From Cellulosimicrobium sp. ES-005 (GTDB taxonomy: Bacteria; Actinomycetota; Actinomycetes; Actinomycetales; Cellulomonadaceae): a stretch of 64,000 bases of DNA. Shown one piece after another: positions 61,629 to 64,000 of this stretch. Position 1 is the stretch's first letter, and every line of letters starts with the position of its first letter. Under the pieces are notes generated by a model. That model searched no databases. It saw only the letters and a list, made by a program, of their open reading frames with translations, and had not been told where the DNA came from. The stretch spans positions 2,604,001-2,668,000 of the forward strand of contig NZ_CP159290.1 in assembly GCF_040448685.1 (NCBI RefSeq). Direction: 5' to 3'. A program made the translations under genes and the position numbers.

Positions 61629-61798
61629 TGTACGGGGCGCTGTGGCGCGTGCTGCCCGGGCCCGCGTGGGTCCGGGCGGGGATCCTGCTCGTCCTGCTGG
61701 CCGCCGTCGTGCTCGCGTGCTTCGAGTGGCTCTTCCCGCTCCTGTCGGAGTACATGCCGTTCAACGACCCCAACATCCAGACCGACGCCGCCGACTGA
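61628..61798 (+). CDS. Small membrane protein following class E sortase
   Basis: 56-aa protein with one helix (residues ~15-36, VRAGILLVLLAAVVLACFEW) and a C-terminal tail LSEYMPFNDPNIQTDAAD. It starts at the sortase stop (TGATG), so it is translationally coupled. A short protein of this kind often follows class E sortase genes in actinobacteria as I recall; a role in sortase function is inferred from this only. Confidence 0.72.
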   Translation: MYGALWRVLPGPAWVRAGILLVLLAAVVLACFEWLFPLLSEYMPFNDPNIQTDAAD

Positions 61799-61869
61799 GC
61801 GGATCCGGCTTCTCGTGGCGGCTCCGAGCGCGTCGAGGACCGCGGCGCAAGCGGGGGGGCGTCCGTCCT

Positions 61870-62244
61870 TCACTGCTCGGGCAGCGGAACGCTCCCGAGA
61901 AGATCGTCGATCTCGAGCTCTACCGGCGCACCCCCGGCACCGGGCATCTCCGCCACGGGGTCGGCCACCACGACGTCGTACCCCTCCTCCCGGAGGACAC
62001 GGCGGACCTGCGCGAGGTCTGCCTCCGGGAGGACCAGCCAGTCGGGATCCTCGAGCGGCGCACAGACCACCTGGTGATCGGCGTCCAACGTCGTGCGCAG
62101 CTCCTGGAGCCACTCCACGCGCACCGGGCAGTACCCGTCGTCTGCTGCGGCGTCGGCCTCCGTGTCCCACACGCTCGCGCTCAGCGGCATGACGACCACG
62201 GCCGTCCCCGCTGCCCAGATCGCCACGCTCTCCCGCACCGTCAC
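61870..62244 (-). CDS. Small secreted or membrane-anchored acidic protein
   Basis: About 124 aa, unknown family. N-terminal hydrophobic segment (VAIWAAGTAVVVMPLSASVW) followed by an acidic extracytoplasmic domain with two cysteines (DDGYCPVRVEWLQELRTTLD; HQVVCAPLEDPDWLVLPEAD) and the end EIDDLLGSVPLPEQ. I take GTG 62244 because GAGGAGAAGCAC is just upstream; a longer in-frame start at 62283 is possible. It converges on the sortase pair, 71 bp away. Confidence 0.6.
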   Translation of the reverse strand: MTVRESVAIWAAGTAVVVMPLSASVWDTEADAAADDGYCPVRVEWLQELRTTLDADHQVVCAPLEDPDWLVLPEADLAQVRRVLREEGYDVVVADPVAEMPGAGGAPVELEIDDLLGSVPLPEQ

Positions 62245-62614
62245 GTGCTTCTCCTCAGGCACATTCCATCCACCCCTGTCCAACCGTTCCGTTCCGGAGG
62301 ACGACTCGTGTCGCCTCCGTCCTCACGTGGCCCGACGTGTGATGGTGCCGCATCCCGGCACCGTCCCTCGCCCCGCCTCATGCACCCGCCGTTCGGCTCT
62401 CGTCCGACCCCCAACACCCTGACCAGCCTCGACACCGCACGAGAGCATCCCTGCCTCACCCCTTCCGGGCATGTTGAATCACCCTCTCGATCACCACCTC
62501 GATCCGCGACACGATGTGCACCGTCTCGCATCTCAGTGGGTGAAGTCACACACGACCTGCCTCGTCGGGGCGGCGGCGCGGCCACGACGAGCATCTGAGG
62601 ACGGGGCACCACGG
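62245..62614. other. 370-bp divergent intergenic region, no gene seen
   Basis: Less GC-rich than most gaps, with several runs such as TCACC-n-CTCGAT repeated around 62478-62505. It must hold the promoters of the small acidic protein (leftwards) and the sigma factor (rightwards), but no -35/-10 pair or strong palindrome could be chosen with confidence. Confidence 0.5.
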
Positions 62615-63271
62615 ATGGACCTGAGCACTACCGACGAGCAGACGACGACCGGGCGCCGGTATGCACCGCGCCACCTCGACACGGGCGATACCGACACCGT
62701 GCTCTGCGAGCGTGCACGCGAGGGAGACCAGGAGGCGGTCGCCGAGCTCTGGCGCAGGCACTACCCGTACGCCCTGGTGGTCGCCCGCCGCTACACCCGC
62801 TCCCAGTGGGAAGCGGACGACCTCGCGGCGGAGGCCTTCACCCGCATCCTCATCCTCTTCCGACGCGGTCAGGGACCCGTCGAGTACGCACGGACCTACA
62901 TCGCCCGGGCCGTGCGCAACGCCGCCACCGACCGTTCTCGACGCAAGACGCTCCCGACGGTGGAGATCGACGAGGCCGTCGACGTCCCCTCGGCCTACGA
63001 CCTCGGTTCGCACGCGACGAGCTCGGTGGAGCTGGACGAGGCCGTGGAGGGCATGTCCGGCTGCTCGGAACGCCAGCGCTACGTCCTCTGGCAGGTCGCC
63101 ATGGCCGGACGGACCGTGGCAGAGCTCGCGACCGAGCTCGACACGACTCCGAACGCCGTCTCCGCGCTCCTCGTCCGCGCTCGTGCGACGGTGCGTCGCA
63201 CGATGGACGCGAACCGGGAGGCGCGCCGCACGGCCGCGCGACTGCGAGGCGCGGAGGCGGCCGGCCTCTGA
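62615..63271 (+). CDS. RNA polymerase sigma factor, sigma-70/ECF type
   Basis: 218-aa alternative sigma factor. Region 2: LCERAREGDQEAVAELWRRH, YPYALVVARRYTRSQWEADD, LAAEAFTRILILF. Region 4: MSGCSERQRYVLWQVAMAG, TVAELATELDTTPNAVSALL, VRARATVRRTM. A 30-residue Thr-rich N-terminal tail is extra. No anti-sigma gene is next to it: downstream genes run in the opposite direction. ATG 62615 has GAGGACGGGG upstream; an in-frame upstream extension to 62471 has no ribosome site and looks unlike coding sequence. Targets unknown. Confidence 0.9.
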   Translation: MDLSTTDEQTTTGRRYAPRHLDTGDTDTVLCERAREGDQEAVAELWRRHYPYALVVARRYTRSQWEADDLAAEAFTRILILFRRGQGPVEYARTYIARAVRNAATDRSRRKTLPTVEIDEAVDVPSAYDLGSHATSSVELDEAVEGMSGCSERQRYVLWQVAMAGRTVAELATELDTTPNAVSALLVRARATVRRTMDANREARRTAARLRGAEAAGL

Positions 63272-63284
63272 GCCGGCACCAGCG

Positions 63285-63521
63285 CTATCCCGCGGGCGGC
63301 GGAGACGATCTGCCGCCCGCGTGACTCACCACCGTCCGATAGACCCGCAGTCTCTCCACCTGGAGCTCGGCGAACAGCGGCGCGTCGACCTCGTCCGCCG
63401 GCACCGCGAGGAGCCGCTCGAGGATCTCCCGCTGCGCCGCGTCGAGCTCGTCCAGGCGACGCCGGTCTGCCGAGGTGAGGAGAGGCCACGTCTCCGTGTA
63501 GGTAGGAAGGTCCGCCGTCAT
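63285..63521 (-). CDS. Small helical hypothetical protein
   Basis: 78-aa protein, largely helical: ETWPLLTSADRRRLDELDAA, QREILERLLAVPADEVDAPL, FAELQVERLRVYRTVV, suggesting a coiled-coil or dimerising region. No family recognised. ATG 63521 overlaps the stop of the HTH gene (ATGA), so it is made together with that DNA-binding protein and may be its partner. Confidence 0.62.
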   Translation of the reverse strand: MTADLPTYTETWPLLTSADRRRLDELDAAQREILERLLAVPADEVDAPLFAELQVERLRVYRTVVSHAGGRSSPPPAG

Positions 63522-63742
63522 CGGTCGTTCTCCCGCGGGGACCCGCTGCGCACGACATCGAGCAGGTCGCCCGCCGTGTAGAGCGCGCGCCCGTCCGATG
63601 CTCGCAGGGTGCGCAACGCACCGCGTCGACCGAGCTCGACGAGGACGGTCTCGTCCACGCCGAACAGCCGGGACGCGGTCGAGGACGTCAGCAGACCGCA
63701 GTCCGGGTCGGCAGGATCGCTCGTCGCTCCCCAGAGCGTCAT
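63518..63742 (-). CDS. Divergent BldC/MerR-like DNA-binding protein
   Basis: 74-aa protein whose core GLLTSSTASRLFGVDETVLV, ELGRRGALRTLRASDGRALY, TAGDLLDVVRS aligns by eye over its whole length with the BldC-like protein at 60.2 kb (LLT start, F-x-VD, two small wings, final helix). The GGHRRF wing is replaced by SDGRALY, so its DNA contacts must differ. It lies 12 bp after the wecB end and overlaps a small helical protein gene. ATG 63742 is my choice; a GTG at 63751 is possible. Confidence 0.7.
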   Translation of the reverse strand: MTLWGATSDPADPDCGLLTSSTASRLFGVDETVLVELGRRGALRTLRASDGRALYTAGDLLDVVRSGSPRENDR

Positions 63743-63754
63743 CGCGACCACTAC

Positions 63755-64000
63755 CTACGAGACCAGGATCTCGGCGCGGTCCGCCGCCCCGGCATCGGTG
63801 GCCGCTCCACGCGCTGTGAGCATCGCTCGTAGCGCGATCACCGTACGCTCGGCCGCCCTACCGTCCCCGAACGGGTTCTCGGCACGAGCCATGCGGGCGT
63901 GGAACTGCTCGTTCGTGAGCAGCTCGCGCAACGTGCGCACGATGCGGTTCTGGTCCGTGCCGACGAGGACCGCGCCGCCGGCCTGGACGACCTCGGGCCG
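63755..64000 (-). CDS. wecB: UDP-N-acetylglucosamine 2-epimerase (non-hydrolysing), C-terminal 81 residues
   Basis: Only the 3' end is in the window. The visible protein begins RPEVVQAGGAVLVGTDQNRI and continues VRTLRELLTNEQFHARMARA, ENPFGDGRAAERTVIALRAM, which is the conserved C-terminus of WecB/MnaA enzymes that interconvert UDP-GlcNAc and UDP-ManNAc for cell-wall glycopolymers. A 24-residue Ala-rich extension follows. The upstream part, including the catalytic residues, lies beyond position 64000. The two small downstream genes may share its transcript. Confidence 0.9.
   Translation of the reverse strand, partial: RPEVVQAGGAVLVGTDQNRIVRTLRELLTNEQFHARMARAENPFGDGRAAERTVIALRAMLTARGAATDAGAADRAEILVS

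Noticed and set aside
57600-61800. Genomic island with defined borders
   Set aside because: The gene content looks accessory, but I see no integrase, tRNA or direct-repeat borders, and the sortase is usually core. Composition analysis would be needed.
62471-62614. N-terminal extension of the second sigma factor from 62471
   Set aside because: His/Arg-rich and unlike any sigma region; no ribosome site. ATG 62615 gives the normal family length plus a short tail.

Overview
The window is high-GC DNA (I judge above 70% G+C) with dense, strongly codon-biased genes, many GTG starts and 4-bp ATGA/GTGA overlaps. Together with a BldC-like regulator, class E sortase, LAxTG surface protein, DtxR/IdeR-type iron box and ECF sigma factors this indicates an actinobacterium. 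A secreted GH16 beta-1,3-glucanase with a ricin domain closely resembles, from memory, the yeast-lytic glucanases of Cellulosimicrobium (Oerskovia), so the order Micrococcales (Cellulosimicrobium or a close relative) is the best guess. This is an inference; no search was run. I saw no rRNA, tRNA, CRISPR array, integrase or transposase.

Layout. 0-2.7 kb: drug-type ABC exporter with a divergent TetR gene. 2.7-6 kb: a TPR membrane protein coupled to a TPR-AAA+ ATPase. 6.2-12.9 kb: DNA repair (tag), serine deaminase (sdaA), a tandem hairpin repeat, glycosyltransferase plus acetyltransferase with a TetR, and a YedY-like molybdoenzyme with its flavin reductase. 12.9-19.7 kb: two tandem serpin lipoproteins, a 0.36-kb imperfect palindrome and a very large GH87 alpha-1,3-glucanase with its own promoter and operator. 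19.7-28.5 kb: PPOX protein, App1-like phosphatase, an ECF sigma operon, a LuxR-type two-component system and a ZIP-like protein. 28.5-36 kb: PlsC, amino-acid permease, NCS2 purine permease, 8-oxoguanine deaminase and antiporter. 36-43.7 kb: GH16 glucanase with CebR-like operators, TetR/hydrolase pair, NYN-LOTUS protein, and an MFS-acetyltransferase-TetR operon. 43.7-57.6 kb: a LAxTG surface repeat protein, CstA with its small partner, iron-siderophore genes, and a LytS-LytTR-symporter operon. 57.6-64 kb: an accessory-looking stretch with 23-bp iterons, a DUF4143-type ATPase, small unknown genes, two BldC-like proteins, class E sortase, another sigma factor and the 3' end of wecB.

How the parts may work together. 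GH87 (alpha-1,3-glucan) and GH16 (beta-1,3-glucan) attack two main fungal wall polymers, each behind LacI-type operator-like sites. The serpin pair could protect secreted proteins from proteases. The class E sortase could anchor the LATTG surface protein. CstA and the LytS/LytTR-controlled solute:sodium symporter point to small carboxylate uptake. NCS2 permease and 8-oxoguanine deaminase point to purine use.

Regulation. Many genes have a -10 hexamer ending about 6 nt before the start codon and no Shine-Dalgarno sequence, so leaderless transcription seems common. Two separated intergenic sites carry the same 55-bp hairpin with compensatory changes.
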